Positions 1 through 10,745 of a stretch of DNA of 64,000 nt are shown here, one piece after another. The stretch is taken from NCBI GenBank assembly GCA_942159475.1, contig OW804098.1:7478383-7542382 (forward strand), written 5' to 3'. The notes beneath the pieces are model-generated. The model worked only from the letters and a program-made list of their open reading frames with translations. It searched no databases and was not told the DNA's origin. The stretch comes from Sthenelais limicola. Taxonomy: Eukaryota; Annelida; Polychaeta; Phyllodocida; Sigalionidae. Position 1 is the first letter of the stretch; every line of letters begins with the position of its first letter. Position numbers and translations under genes: made by a program.

Positions 1-13
1 TGCCTGGTGGTAA

Positions 14-2260
14 GTGGTTTGGTTGGTGGGAATCATAGGGATGGATTTTATCTATCTCCATAAATGTAACTCTGATTGGTCTGGTTTATTCACCCTCGAG
101 GCAGGTGAACAGTCGATCATGTGTCGGGCATTGCAAAGTGGACCAGTGACGCGGAGCGGCTGTGAGAGTGTTTTTATAGATGCTTTTTCTGCCATTTGCA
201 GCGGCTTTGGTCCAATGTCCCCCAATGAAGACATGCTTTTTGAACCAGATGGAGCAGGGTTGGGATACTATGTTGCAGGGAGTTTATTGGTTGCTGGCGA
301 CCGATATAATTGCACGCTGTCTGTATACAATCCTACCAGCTCTCCTGTACTGATGGAACTTCAGACTGCAAGGGGGGGGGATCTCATGAATGGTGACTCC
401 CCTATTGTTGATGTGGAATTACTGGAGCCTGAGGTTCCAATGCCTCCAGCTGCAGAATGTCCACTGGAAAAGTTGGTGAAAGGGTCTGATTTGTCTAAGG
501 CGGAAGATATAGTCAGACTTAGACACCTGTTGACACAATATAAGCATTGCTTCAGGTTGCCAGGTGAAACGCTGGGACACACTAATAAAGTGCGTCATGT
601 GGTCGATACAGGGGATGCTGTACCGATTAAAAGTGTGTATAGGCGCCTGCCTCGAGCACGTCGTGAGGCTGCTGAAAAGCAAATTCAGGATATGCTTGAT
701 AAAGGTGTTATAGAACCTAGTAATAGCCCATGGGGATCTGCAGTGGTGATTGTGAAAAAGAGTGACGGTACTGATCGTTTTTGTGTCGACTATCGTCCAG
801 TTAATGCGGTGACTAAGAAAGATTCTTTCCCGCTACCAAGAATAGATGAAAGTATTGAAGCATTGGGTGGTAACCTATGGTTCATTACATTTGATTTGGA
901 GAGCGGCTATTGGCAAATTGCCATGGATGAAGCAAGTAAAGAAAAAACTGCTTTCGTCTCGACTATGGGGTTGTTCCAATTCAAGGTGATGAGCTTTGGT
1001 CTATGTAATGCGCCGGCCACATTTGAACGAATGATGGAACAAATGTTGGCTGGTTTAAGATGGAAATGCTGTTTAGTATATTTGGATGATGTAATCATCT
1101 TTGGCTCCAGCTTTGATGAAGCATTGTCTAATGCGGAAAAAGTCTTGCAACGACTAGCTGATTATGGCTTGAAATTGAAACCAAAGAAATGCGAATTCTT
1201 CAAACTTAATGTTAAGTATCTGGGTAGAATAGTCTCTCAGAAGGGGGTTCGCGCTGATCCGGGCAAGTTGGAGAAGGTTCATTCGTGGCCAGTGCCGACT
1301 ACTATTAAACAAGTCCGACAGTTTCTGGGGTTTGCCTCTTATTATAGAGAATTCATGCCTAACTTTTCTGAAGTTGCGGCTCCTATTCAAGCATTGGTGT
1401 CCGGAGCAGAATTGAAAAATAATCGGCGGGTGACGTTCGATGAGAACTGTCATAAGGCTTTTTCAGATTTGAAAGACTTGTTAACATCACCGCCTGTGCT
1501 AGGTTACCCACAGCCGACGGGAACTATCATCTTGGATACAGACGCTAGTGGGTATGGAATGTCTGGCGTCCTATCTCAGATTCAGAATTCTAGGGAAGTA
1601 GTTTTGAGTTACGCCAGTAATTCATTGTCCAAAGCACAGCACAATTATTGTGCCACGAAAAGAGAACTGTTAGCTGTTTTAACTTATTTATCTAAGTTTC
1701 AACACTATATCATTGGCCAGCATGATTTTAAACTGAGAACTGACCATGCTTCACTTCGGTGGCTGATGAATTTCCGTGATCCGTCGGGTATGCTTGCAAG
1801 ATGGTTAACTACCTTGCAGCATTATGGGTTGCGTGAGGATCAGATTGTTCATCGGCCAGGCCGCAAACACATAAATGCGGATGCGCTTTCAAGGCTGCCA
1901 GTAAGAAGATGTCCTCGCGACGATTGCTTAGACTGTGGCGCGCATGATGCAGTGGTAGCCACAATGACCGTCAATTATCATATCTTCTCGTCATTGGCGG
2001 GTGATAGATTGAAGGTAGCCCAAGAGGAAGATGATGTTTTGTCAAGGATTAAGTCTATAGTACAGGGTTTGACTCCGAAGCCAGACAATAAAGCTTTGTT
2101 GGCTGAGGGGGGAGAGTTCTGTTACTATATGAATAGAATAGAATTTCTAAAGGTGGATAAAGAATTGCTTTGCTTAGATTGGGAAAGCGACAACGGAGTT
2201 GTATATACACGCGTATTGGTACCTGAGAAGAGAGTTATTCCGTACTTTGCACGGGAGTAA
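14..2260 (+). CDS. pol: gypsy Pol: protease tail, reverse transcriptase, RNase H
   Basis: The frame opens after a stop at 11-13; residue 1 is a GTG, not a real start. Residues 7-13 (GIIGMDF) look like the ILG block closing a retropepsin. RT spans about residues 200-385, with the FDLESGYWQ block near 295 and catalytic YLDD near 356 (nt about 1079-1090). RNase H follows, with its first Asp in LDTDASGYG near residue 506 and the closing HRPGRKHINADALSRL block near 613, typical of gypsy elements. The enzyme copies element RNA to DNA in virus-like particles. After RNase H about 120 residues lead toward the integrase, but the frame ends in TAA at 2258-2260 while integrase continues in another frame. 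A relic, though RT and RNase H are intact here. Confidence 0.92.
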   Translation: MVWLVGIIGMDFIYLHKCNSDWSGLFTLEAGEQSIMCRALQSGPVTRSGCESVFIDAFSAICSGFGPMSPNEDMLFEPDGAGLGYYVAGSLLVAGDRYNCTLSVYNPTSSPVLMELQTARGGDLMNGDSPIVDVELLEPEVPMPPAAECPLEKLVKGSDLSKAEDIVRLRHLLTQYKHCFRLPGETLGHTNKVRHVVDTGDAVPIKSVYRRLPRARREAAEKQIQDMLDKGVIEPSNSPWGSAVVIVKKSDGTDRFCVDYRPVNAVTKKDSFPLPRIDESIEALGGNLWFITFDLESGYWQIAMDEASKEKTAFVSTMGLFQFKVMSFGLCNAPATFERMMEQMLAGLRWKCCLVYLDDVIIFGSSFDEALSNAEKVLQRLADYGLKLKPKKCEFFKLNVKYLGRIVSQKGVRADPGKLEKVHSWPVPTTIKQVRQFLGFASYYREFMPNFSEVAAPIQALVSGAELKNNRRVTFDENCHKAFSDLKDLLTSPPVLGYPQPTGTIILDTDASGYGMSGVLSQIQNSREVVLSYASNSLSKAQHNYCATKRELLAVLTYLSKFQHYIIGQHDFKLRTDHASLRWLMNFRDPSGMLARWLTTLQHYGLREDQIVHRPGRKHINADALSRLPVRRCPRDDCLDCGAHDAVVATMTVNYHIFSSLAGDRLKVAQEEDDVLSRIKSIVQGLTPKPDNKALLAEGGEFCYYMNRIEFLKVDKELLCLDWESDNGVVYTRVLVPEKRVIPYFARE

Positions 2261-2747
2261 GCTTGCAGCTCACTTTGGCGAGTTTAAAACTTATCAGGCG
2301 GCGATACAAAAGTTTGTTTGGCCCCGCATGAAGAGAGATATCGCCGACTGGGTGCGCGGCTGTGAAGTTTGCGCTTCTTGTAAGAGCAGAGGTGGTAAAG
2401 GTATAACCCCGTTGAAGAAAGAAATCCATGGTGTGCGCTGGAGCCGCATTGCTTTGGATATTATTGGTCCATTTAGGAGAACCCCTAGAGGAAATAGCTG
2501 TGTGATGGTTGTCACAGACTATTTTTCTAAGTGGGCTGAAGCTTATCCGCTTCCTGATCACACAGCCGCTACCTGTGCGATGGCTTTATTTACTGAATGG
2601 ATATTGAGATATGGTCCACCAGTCTCTCTCCAGACAGATGGGGCGCCTGAATTTCGTTCAGCACTGTTGAAGGAATTGTTGCTGTTTCAGTTAAATCAAG
2701 TTGTAGTCCGTCCCCCCCCCCCCCCCACCCTCCCCACCCTTCTTTAA
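2236..2747 (+). pseudogene. gypsy integrase fragment, frameshifted and truncated
   Basis: In the frame of 2199-2747, a run with His (LHGS), His (AHFG) and the pair CEVCASC forms the HHCC zinc finger of a retroviral-type integrase. The core follows with first catalytic Asp in ALDIIGPF and second in QTDGAPEF. The catalytic Glu expected about 35 residues later is missing, because the sequence runs into C-rich low-complexity DNA at 2712 and a stop follows. The switch from the pol frame occurs around 2230-2245, so an indel separates it from RNase H. It cannot encode an active integrase. Confidence 0.88.
2712..2744. repeat. C-rich low-complexity tract at the transposon break
   Basis: A run of about 15 C, then C-rich sequence, replaces the end of the integrase. 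It marks the boundary between transposon and unrelated DNA. Such homopolymers are also common places for assembly error. Confidence 0.8.
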
Positions 2748-3672
2748 AAATAGAAAAATCAAAAAACCAGAAAACCAAGTAGTTTAACTTGGATCCAGCA
2801 GCCGGCAGGTTGTTGTGAATATCAATGGGTATCACTGAATCAATGTCCTTCTTTTCATTTGGCCTGGTGGTCTTGACTGCTTCTGTAATATGATGAAACA
2901 GGAAAGCTATTAATCAAATTGAATATTTTCTGCTAATCTTTATACTAGTTTGATAACATAAATAAATAGCTTTTAGGTGAGGGGAAAGTATCACCGGCAC
3001 CTAATCCCATCCCTGATAATTATTTATATTGCCCCAACCCCTGTCATTCTATATAGTCATATCGTCGGGCAAGTAAGAAAACAGTACCGGTAACAGAGAC
3101 CGGGTGCTCCCCGTGGAAGCTACCGGCCGCTTGACGGGCGTTTTGGAGCAGGGGCACTAGGCCTCACTATGGTATAGGCCTACCCTATTGAATAGGTAAA
3201 ATCAAGTAAAATCCTTCTGGTAAAATGGACAAAACAACAGAGAATTGAGGATTTCTGTCATTTGTGGCTTAAACCGGGTGGGGATCAGAATTCCCTTAGT
3301 TCCTTGTGAGGGAGGGCTGACGGCAGAAAGGACTGGCGGTCCTCCTTCCAAAGTTGTGTTAGGCCTAGTGTTTACGCCGCCATCTTGGTTGTATAACCAT
3401 TCATTGCGGGAGATTTAAATTTAAACAAGAAACCAGGAGGATAGATCCCACTATAGGGCTTGTGACAATCGCTGTTCTATTAGATTAAATGCTAATATAA
3501 TAACTATGCTTACCTGGGCCGATTTGATGATAATTTCCAACATATAGGCCTAGTGCAGCAATGTTGAGGACGGCGCTCGACGAAATCTCTTGTTTGAGTG
3601 CATCTAACAGTTTGTATTGCTACACGCTAGGTGGCGCTGTGAGGCCAATGCTATGTTGGACAAAATCATACA
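2748..3672. other. Non-coding stretch, part GC-rich
   Basis: No convincing exon was found. Around 3085-3180 it is GC-rich with ACCGG repeats, and the hexamer AGGCCT recurs (3157, 3175, 3361, 3546). One YY1-like motif lies at 3377-3387. Confidence 0.5.
3377..3387 (-). promoter_or_regulatory. YY1-type motif, possible promoter element
   Basis: The minus strand reads AAGATGGCGGC, a full match to the consensus AAnATGGCGGC, which in animals often sits at housekeeping transcription starts. The embedded ATG is followed after one codon by TAA, so it is not a coding start. No first exon could be attached. Confidence 0.35.
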
Positions 3673-4067
3673 GCATATATGGGTGAGATCGTCAGAAAAT
3701 GTACAATTCAACATCACCAATTCTGTCAAATAACCCAAATTTTAGACGAAAATAAAGTTCAAAATACAGTTCAACCTAACCAAACAGACTGCTAGAATCA
3801 ATGTAGGCCTAATGCCAAATATTCTCGAATTTAGACCTAGCTATTATTGGCCAAATTGCAGGTAAATATCGCAGAATTTAGGCCTACTAAAAATGTGTAC
3901 AGCTGCCAATTGTACATTTTCTGATGATCTGTTCCTTAGAATCAATGCAATGCGGAATGTACTCGAATTTACCTAGTATTGACCAGATTGCAGCCTAATT
4001 TACCAACAATTACTAAATGTGTGCAGCTGCCAGTTGTACATTTTCCGAAAATCTGGCCCATATATGC
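3672..4067. mobile_element. MITE family F1, compound copy with duplicated right half
   Basis: The left end (CAGCATATATGGGT, then CAGAAAATGTACAATT) is mirrored at the right end (TTGTACATTTTCCGAAAATC, then CCCATATATGCTG). A first right-end sequence occurs at about 3905-3932 and a second at 4030-4060, so the right half is duplicated. The same family recurs near 9.95, 11.15, 36.2, 43.65 and 61.56 kb. No coding capacity; a non-autonomous DNA transposon. Confidence 0.8.
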
Positions 4068-5745
4068 TGCCTTCCTCATTCAAATAGACGTCACAAATCC
4101 CCGTCAAATAGACAACGTAAGTTAGTTCAACCGATGTCACTCTTAACATTTGACTTTGTTAGTTTTTATTGAAGGTCCCAATCTTTTCTTTTGGTGTAGG
4201 GAGGTCATGTGACGCCATCGATGATTAATTAAATGCCTTGAGATATAGCCTTAAAGATATATATATAGCCTACCTTTTTATTCAATGTTTTGACTTGTCG
4301 AGCCATTAGGCCTATTATCATTATCATTATACAACTTTTATTTACAAAAAGGAAAACGGCCTTCAACCCTTTAGTAAAATACAATAAGGATTCTAGGCCT
4401 ACCACAGATATAGTTTTCTGTTTTTGTGGGGTTCTTATCGATGCAATCAACTTGTATGCAAACAGAATATTTAAAGTGATTTTAGTTAGGCCTAGGCAAC
4501 AGTGTTCCAGTAACTTACCAGTAATTACTAGCCCATAGCCTTATAAGCAACAGAAACCATTGTGTCCAAAGTGTAGCTTCTTTATACTTATAGCTCAAAC
4601 TCACCCCAAGGTGTGATAACAAGAACTGACATTCTAAATTGAAATTGAAACAAGCTAATGAAATAAACACAGAAATATATGAATAAAAAATTAAGCACTG
4701 TAATAAATTATCATTTTGAAATACAGCACTAATTCCCGCCCTGTTTTTTATTATATAAATGTAGGCTTATCTTAATCTATACAATGAGGTTTGATCAGGC
4801 TATTGGGAATGAAAGGGTTTGCATGAAAAAAGAATTTGATAATTCCTTGTAACACAATCACTTCAGTGGGCATTGTTTTGTCCCCAAACTGTCAGGATAA
4901 AAATGTGTCATAGTAAATATCCCATATATCCAACATTTTTCTTTTTCAAATATCATTTCCTTTTCTAAGATATTCCAACACATAATCAACATGATTTATG
5001 GATATCTTAATATCCGATGAGGTACTATTTTGGATTCCTTTTTGACAGAATAACAGACATGTCAAATGCCTGAGGGACTCCCTCATTTGTATATACTACT
5101 ATGTGATGTTTGACTATAAGCTAGTAGACTAGCACTAAGTCCCTTTAGGCTATTCTCATAGACCAGAAATCAGACCAAAGTAAAGTTGGTTATTAGATGA
5201 TACATTTCCTTTATTTTTAAGAAACATTATTTTAGGAATTGTTTTAAAAGTATTGCCTTTAAATTAATGGCTATGAGTTGATAAATTTCATTTCTACACA
5301 TATATTGTTATGTATCAAAAATAATAAATAATCAAGGTGCGCTAGTCTACCCATGACAGAAAGGTTTAGAGCAAAAAGAACAGATCCGATCACTGTCATA
5401 TCTCAAAAAAAACAAGTGCCATGTGCAATAGCAGCAGATGGCACATGTCATGGGTAATAGGGGAGTCGTCATAGTAAAAAGACTCCTTGTCATGGGTGAA
5501 AAGATCTCCGTAATGAAGAAATAGTCAGTGCCATGAAACTATTTGTTCCAGGAATAGGAATATCCAGATTGTAATAGGAAAAGGTGTCTTTGTTATGGAT
5601 TTTGGCTATGCGTAATATGTGCAAAAGAAGAAGAAAAGTCTGTAATATTACACAGGTCGTACAGATGACGACTTTGGGACGCAACAGGCATTGCGATCAA
5701 TGTTATAGGGCTATTATATATACATGTACATGTGACTACCGTCTA
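4068..5745. other. Non-coding stretch
   Basis: AT-rich, without a convincing exon. It contains several AGGCCT hexamers (4308-4490) and, at 5415-5540, a cluster of near repeats around GTCATGGGT and GTGCCATG. Short open frames here match no family I know. Confidence 0.45.
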
Positions 5746-5749
5746 CCGA

Positions 5750-5860
5750 TGCTGATGTGGGCTCAGCGCAGTAAGACCAAAGATTATAGTACGTTAAGAT
5801 GCGGCAGTCAGTGACCGCCCATAGTAACTAGGCGATGGGTAGCGCCGCCAAGCAGCAGGC
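5750..5860. repeat. Left arm of a long inverted repeat
   Basis: The segment 5778-5810 is the exact reverse complement of 8192-8224 (33 bp, centred on TAGTACGTTAAGATGCGGCA). Similarity continues less perfectly on both sides, including GCGATGGGTAGCGCC against GCGACGGGTAGCGCC. The arms lie about 2.3 kb apart. Confidence 0.8.
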
Positions 5861-6169
5861 GTCTCGGCGGCCGCCACTTCGGCAGCCCTACCATACCCCT
5901 AGCATGGCTACACACACAGCCAGAATCACAATCTCCCAATTCTATTCAAGTGATATCTTTGGTATTTGAGACAACATCAATTGGTAATATTTGTTCACCA
6001 GTTACAAGTGTCACAGCTTAATCCTAAACATACATCTTCAATGTTAATTGTTGAATCCACTGACATTACAGCCACTGATCTAGGTCTTTGTGGTTATATC
6101 TTGATAATTGGTTTAATTTATCTAGGAATCTAGGGCCCAAGATGTTCATTTTAAACATTTGTGATGTGT

Positions 6170-6405
6170 CTCAGGATAACGAGTCACAAGTTGCCAAAAA
6201 TTCTGAGATATCATTATATTTGACCTTAGAAACACGCAAGGATATATTTAATACACTGTCTTGAAATTTTGTACATGTATTCATGGGACTTAAGGCATTA
6301 AACCCCCAAAAGTGTGGAACATTCCTCAAAAGAAAACCTGTGAATAAATCACTTGGGAAAATATAGTTTTTGCGACTTGTGACTCATTTCCCTGAAACGC
6401 ATCAC
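6170..6405. mobile_element. MITE family F9 (GAGTCACAAGT inverted ends)
   Basis: The left end GAGTCACAAGTTGCCAAAAA is mirrored by TTTTTGCGACTTGTGACTC near 6370-6388. A diverged copy lies at 32,240-32,612 (sharing GAGATATCAT, CGCAAGGATATATTTAA and AATGTCTTGAAATTT-like text) and a right end at 61,020-61,070. Non-coding inverted-repeat element of about 240 bp. Confidence 0.7.
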
Positions 6406-6756
6406 ATTTAAATGGTCATTTACAAAAAATAGAAACATATTTATTTGGTGGTGGCCTTGCTAGCTCCCAAGGGAACTTGGGAATGGATGATTATATATCT
6501 GCAGAAAGCTGTCATTGCTGCAGTTTGTTTGGTATATATTATAACTTTCTATCGTAAATAGTTCATATCCATTTTATTTGAATTTCTTGGCAAAAATAAG
6601 TCTGTGGGAACCCCACTTTCAAAGTTCTTATACCAAAATCCTCGCCGCTATTGTGATAAAAGGGCTATTTCAGGCTAGAAAATAAGGAATATGTATGGAG
6701 TTTGAATATAATACACAGGCGGATTTAGAAAATATATCAATTCTCCTAGAAAAAAA

Positions 6757-6813
6757 ATGTTTGAATGAAATGAAGTCACAATTGTCAATTGTGACTTCAT
6801 TTCATTCAAACAT
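6757..6813. repeat. Perfect 28-bp palindrome with 1-nt spacer
   Basis: Bases 6757-6784 are the exact reverse complement of 6786-6813, with only the T at 6785 between. Arms contain GAATGAAATGAAGTCACAA. Transcribed, it would form an uninterrupted hairpin. No other copy was seen in the window. Confidence 0.9.
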
Positions 6814-7555
6814 CTTCATTATTATGAAAAAACACAATTTTTATGTAAACACTAATTTACACTGATCTAGACATTGAAAATATAATTTTGGAATATTTGT
6901 GTTGCCGTTACAACATATATTGTCTTCAACACAATCTAATATCCTATAAGTAATGATTAATATTTAATTACATTCATTTTTGTCGTGTAGGGAAGATATA
7001 TGACCGATTTTCATGAGAAGTAGTCATTTTCACGAAATGCAGTTGAAAAAACGTCAAAAATAGAATTGTTTATATATTGTTGATTTTTCTTGTACATATT
7101 ACCATAATACCCAGCTGTTGCTGTATCAAACACGCCTGACAGCCAGAGAAATGTACGAAGACATCTTTACATATGTTTACAACTTAACCTAACTGCTATT
7201 CATGATGAATATCCAGTATACGTTTCTTATTCTTTAGCTTCTAAGCTGGGAGGATAGTAAATAGGCATGACGTACGATGATGCATTTAACTTCCCCACTC
7301 ATCAAGCTGGCATTTGAATGATTATTTAGCTACTACCCCTATACATTCCTGCGAATCTAACATAGGATGTGGAAACTATGTGAAAAACACTACTTTATAA
7401 TGTATTAGATATATATAAGGGCTGAATATTTACTGTTGATATAGGCACATAAATGAGCGTGACGTACGAGGACGCACACATTTTCCATAGGCTTCCCCTC
7501 TAGGTAACAGAGAGAAAATGATTTTATAAACATTAAAATGGCTAGAATACATTGA
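6814..7555. other. Non-coding stretch with a small duplication
   Basis: AT-rich. The motif GACGTACGA with nearly the same context occurs at 7269 and 7459, a short diverged duplication. No supported exon. Confidence 0.4.
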
Positions 7556-7559
7556 CAAG

Positions 7560-7740
7560 TAATAAAACAGTTGTAAGACGTTCATACAGTACATTACGCT
7601 ACGATCTAGCTGATACTACAAATCATTTACATGTAGTATTTCTTTGAAAGAGCAGTCAGATATTCACTGTAACCTTGCGTTTCTCTGGTATCCTTATACT
7701 AGGGTGTCAGAACATGACCAGAATAAATGTTTAGACCTAT
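7560..7740 (-). repeat. Dispersed repeat, inverted partner of 19.51-19.86 kb
   Basis: Read on the minus strand this matches 19,510-19,870: the blocks TTTATTCTGGTCATGTTCTG, ACACCCTAGTATAAGG, AGAGAAACGCAAGGTT and CTACATGTAAATGATTTGTA recur in the same order. The 19.5-kb copy has an extra internal duplication. No coding frame is conserved; family unknown. Confidence 0.75.
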
Positions 7741-8124
7741 ATCTATAAAACATACTCATATTCATACACATATATAAATACATATCTGTATATCAAATAT
7801 AATATATAAGTACTACCATGTACAACAATTTCCCCCAAACATAAGCTAAAAATAAAGATATGATGATAGTACTAGTGGAGTGCTAGATATCCCTCTATAT
7901 AATAGAAAGAATGAATAAAATGGATAAGAATAAATGAATAAAAAGAATGGAATGGAATGATAGGAAGGGGAAGTGTCACTGAACCATGCTAAAACACCCA
8001 ACTGCTGTTTACATCAGGGGACAAAGGTTTTATGGTAATTTATTGTCATTCCTTCCCTCAAAACCCAACAAACATTGGACCCTAGAACTGTTTCTCTATG
8101 TATGCATATAGCCACCAAGCTGAC
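7741..8124. other. AT-rich non-coding stretch
   Basis: Many short TATA/ATAT runs and imperfect AATGGAATG and AATAAAT repeats (7905-7955). No supported gene. Confidence 0.4.
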
Positions 8125-8250
8125 AGTGTGACGCCCGCCGTGTGGTGGCGCTACCCGTCGCATGATTACACGCTCACCATAGACGCATGCAGGACTGCCG
8201 CATCTTAACGTACTATAATCTTTGGTAAGACAGCGCTGATTTGGTGTGCG
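8125..8250. repeat. Right arm of a long inverted repeat
   Basis: Partner of 5750-5860; 33 bp at 8192-8224 are exact. The flanking sequence TGGTGGCGCTACCCG is also echoed in inverted form in the left arm. Confidence 0.8.
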
Positions 8251-8555
8251 TTTTGTCTCCCTGTTGTTTGCATGTTATATCGCAGAGCGAGACTATATAT
8301 AGCGGCTGCACGTGTCCCGAACGGGTAGGAAGGCAAGGTGTGACAGCGCTTGGAGAGCGTCTGTCGCGGTCAGAGTGTTAATCCGCATTGAAAGCGCTAC
8401 ATATTGCAGTGTGTGTGTGCATTGGGAAAGGTTCATCATTCCACTTTTTGCTATGTGTACATTTTCTGAAGACTTGACCCTTGTATGGATGAAGAGTCTG
8501 CCGATAATTATATAAACCTAAATAAGGACCACACCACAGTGTCTGGTTGTCTCTG

Positions 8556-8890
8556 ATAATAGGGGACTTGCATGTCTCACTGCGCATGTCTAGTACAGTG
8601 CATGCTGGGATGGATCCTGCAAAATCTGACATACACATATTTGGCCACATTTTTATCGAAAATTGCAAGAATGTTTTCAACAATATCATAGCTTGTGTAA
8701 ATGATCTTTCTAAACCAAATGCATGATGGGAAATATGGGCACTTGGGTCATGGAAACATGTAAAATGCATGGATATTGACATTAGAACATTGATTCATAG
8801 ATTGTTTTCTAAAGATTTTATCCTGTAACATTATTCCCATAATTCCTTGCGAATAAAGATTCAAAATGGCGGCTAATTAAGTCCCCTATT
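8556..8890. mobile_element. MITE family F2 (AATAGGGGACTT ends), copy 1
   Basis: Starts with AATAGGGGACTTGCATG and ends with AAGTCCCCTATT, a 12-bp inverted repeat. Inside are blocks shared with copies at 33.35 and 44.0 kb, including ATGCATGATGGGAAA, AAACATGTAAAA and, next to the right end, TTCAAAATGGCGGC, which matches the YY1 consensus. About 335 bp, non-coding. Confidence 0.88.
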
Positions 8891-9041
8891 CACTCAGCCA
8901 ATAATGCCTGTGGCGCCGCCTGGTATCAGGTGTATCAACGGGCATCTTGGGTACTTTAGAATTGAGGTCAAGCGTCAAGTGGATCGGTAGACCGTGACCA
9001 GTAGAAGGTAGTATTTCTATAGCGTGTGTGCTAAGTTAGGG

Positions 9042-9536
9042 ACTAAGGGGTGGGTTCCACTGGCAGGCTACTTCTCCCGCTACTGCTCCCACTTCTTGAT
9101 GAAAGAAGCGGGAGCAGAAGCGGGAGAGTAACGGGGATGGGTGCTATTGGCTGCCGCTACAAAGCCATGTTACTTCCCGCTTCTTTTGGAGCGTTTTCGA
9201 AGCGTAGAGTGCCCCCGCTTCGATCAAACATGTTTCATTTGAAGCGCCGCTACTTTGTAGCGGGAGGTAGTGGGAAGTAGCGGGAGCTGAAGTGGGGCAA
9301 TGGCACCACTCTACGTTACCCCTCGCGCTACTTGATGCGTCCATTTCTATGTGAAAATAAAATGTCGTCTGCTTAGATTTCTGAGTAGCGTTAGAAGTAG
9401 CGGTGGAAGTAGCGGGGCAATAGCACCCATTCCGGTTACCTTCAGCTGCTTGCTCCCACTTCTAATGAAGCGGGAGCAAAGAAACGGGAAGAGTAGCGGG
9501 AAGAGAAGCCGACCAGTGGAACCCAGCCTTAAAACC
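9042..9536. mobile_element. MITE with long GC-rich inverted ends
   Basis: The left end (GGGTGGGTTCCACTGG, then CTTCTCCCGCTACTGCTCCC) is mirrored at the right (GGGAAGAGTAGCGGGAAGAG, then CCAGTGGAACCCAGCC). Arms of roughly 60 bp are imperfect. The interior is filled with direct and inverted copies of GAAGTAGCGGG and GAAGCGGGAGC, so the whole ~490 bp can fold on itself. Open frames across it are by-products of the repeats. Confidence 0.85.
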
Positions 9537-9945
9537 TTAATTGTCTTAATTCATTTTGTGAGGTTCCTTTTAGTTTTTATGTTAAATGGTACTGTGATAA
9601 ATATCAAACAAAAGCAGAGATTCAGGGCTGTCTGTATTTGAAACTGTCACATGCACAATTGCAAAAATTCTTTTTCATATTGTGTGGAGCCAACCTATTT
9701 CAATTAATTATTTCCTTTTACTCAAATTTTGAACTATATGCAGGTATGATAGTCTTTTATTCTTACAGAGAAAATCCCTTTTGCACAATTGAGAGATCGC
9801 CATTTGGAGGAAAATATTCCATTGTAAGGTTCAAAATTTGAATTCAATGATAAAAAGTCATTATTACTTGAAATATAGACAAAATCCTTGCTTCTAGTAT
9901 CTATTTTCAGTCTTATGAACAAAGGAAATATGTTCATATCCAAGG
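9537..9945. other. AT-rich non-coding stretch
   Basis: No recognised repeat or exon. A splice-acceptor-like TATTCTTACAG occurs at 9759-9769, but the frame after it has no recognisable content. Confidence 0.35.
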
Positions 9946-9949
9946 ATAG

Positions 9950-10075
9950 AACCAATGCAATGTCAAATATACTCGAATTTACCTAGTATTGACCAAATTG
10001 CAGCCTAATTTAGCAGAATTTACTAAATGTGTAGAGCTGCCAATTGTACATTTTCTAAAAATCTGACCCACATGT
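9950..10075. mobile_element. MITE family F1, right half only
   Basis: The run from AATGCAATGTCAAATATACT through CAATTGTACATTTTCTAAAA to TCTGACCCACAT matches the right half of the full F1 copies. The left half is missing here; a lone left half occurs 1.1 kb away at 11,145. Confidence 0.8.
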
Positions 10076-10604
10076 GAGTTCTAAATTTTGACATTGGTTG
10101 CTGCACAAGAGATTCATCATGGCGTGCTGAAGCTTACTGATTAATGAATGGAAGGAGACAGGAGCCATGATGTATTGCTGATAACAACACAAAGCGTGAG
10201 TGGTGTCAGCAAATCACTGGTTCATCGCATCCAACCTCACTACATACATTAATTAGTTCATCACATGCCTAGATCTTTTTTTTTTTTATTTTTATTGGCC
10301 ACAAGCATTTTAACAGTCGTTAATAAATTACGCGGTGCCAGATTACAAAATCAACATCCTATTTCAAAATACAAATATTCAAGCGAGCAGAATTGTATGA
10401 AAATCAATTACTTAAACAAGGTCTTGAACTATGTTGTTCAACACTTTTATACATATACATGCTAACTGCTGACGTTTCTCATATTTGGACAGCGTTCAGA
10501 TAACTTCATTTATTGTTTCTATAGTACATACCACAGAACCCAATGGTAACAGATTGGTCAGAAATAAAATCCGTGTTACAACGAATAATAATGTTCCTGA
10601 TGTC

Positions 10605-10745
10605 TACTCATGTCCTAGGATGGTAAATGTCCGGGATGGTAAATATCCTAGCGGGGAAATGTCCAGGATGGTAATTGTCCAGGGGGTAAAAGTCGGCGGG
10701 GATATGTCCGGCGGGTATATGTCCGGCGGGTAGCTGTCCTGACAC
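10605..10745. repeat. Minisatellite of about 16 bp (GGTAAATGTCC type)
   Basis: Seven to eight diverged tandem units of the form GGATGGTAAATGTCC, shifting to GGCGGGTATATGTCC at the 3' side. No coding meaning. Confidence 0.8.

Larger units (their letters stand above)
1..2747 (+). mobile_element. Ty3/gypsy LTR retrotransposon, truncated internal fragment
   Basis: The domain order protease tail, reverse transcriptase, RNase H, integrase is that of Ty3/gypsy Pol. The copy is broken: the window starts inside it, an in-frame TAA lies at 11-13 just before the protease tail, the reading frame changes near 2230-2245, and the integrase stops in a C-run at 2712-2727. No LTR, primer-binding site or polypurine tract is visible, so this is an internal relic on the plus strand. 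Confidence 0.93.

Noticed and set aside
8378..8782. 134-codon minus-strand open frame, echoed at 33,349-33,609
   Set aside because: It lies on the F2 MITE; similar frames in copies reflect shared repeat DNA, with stops in the third copy.
9050..9641. Open frames over the GC-rich MITE
   Set aside because: They overlap the inverted ends and internal repeats of the element and differ between frames.
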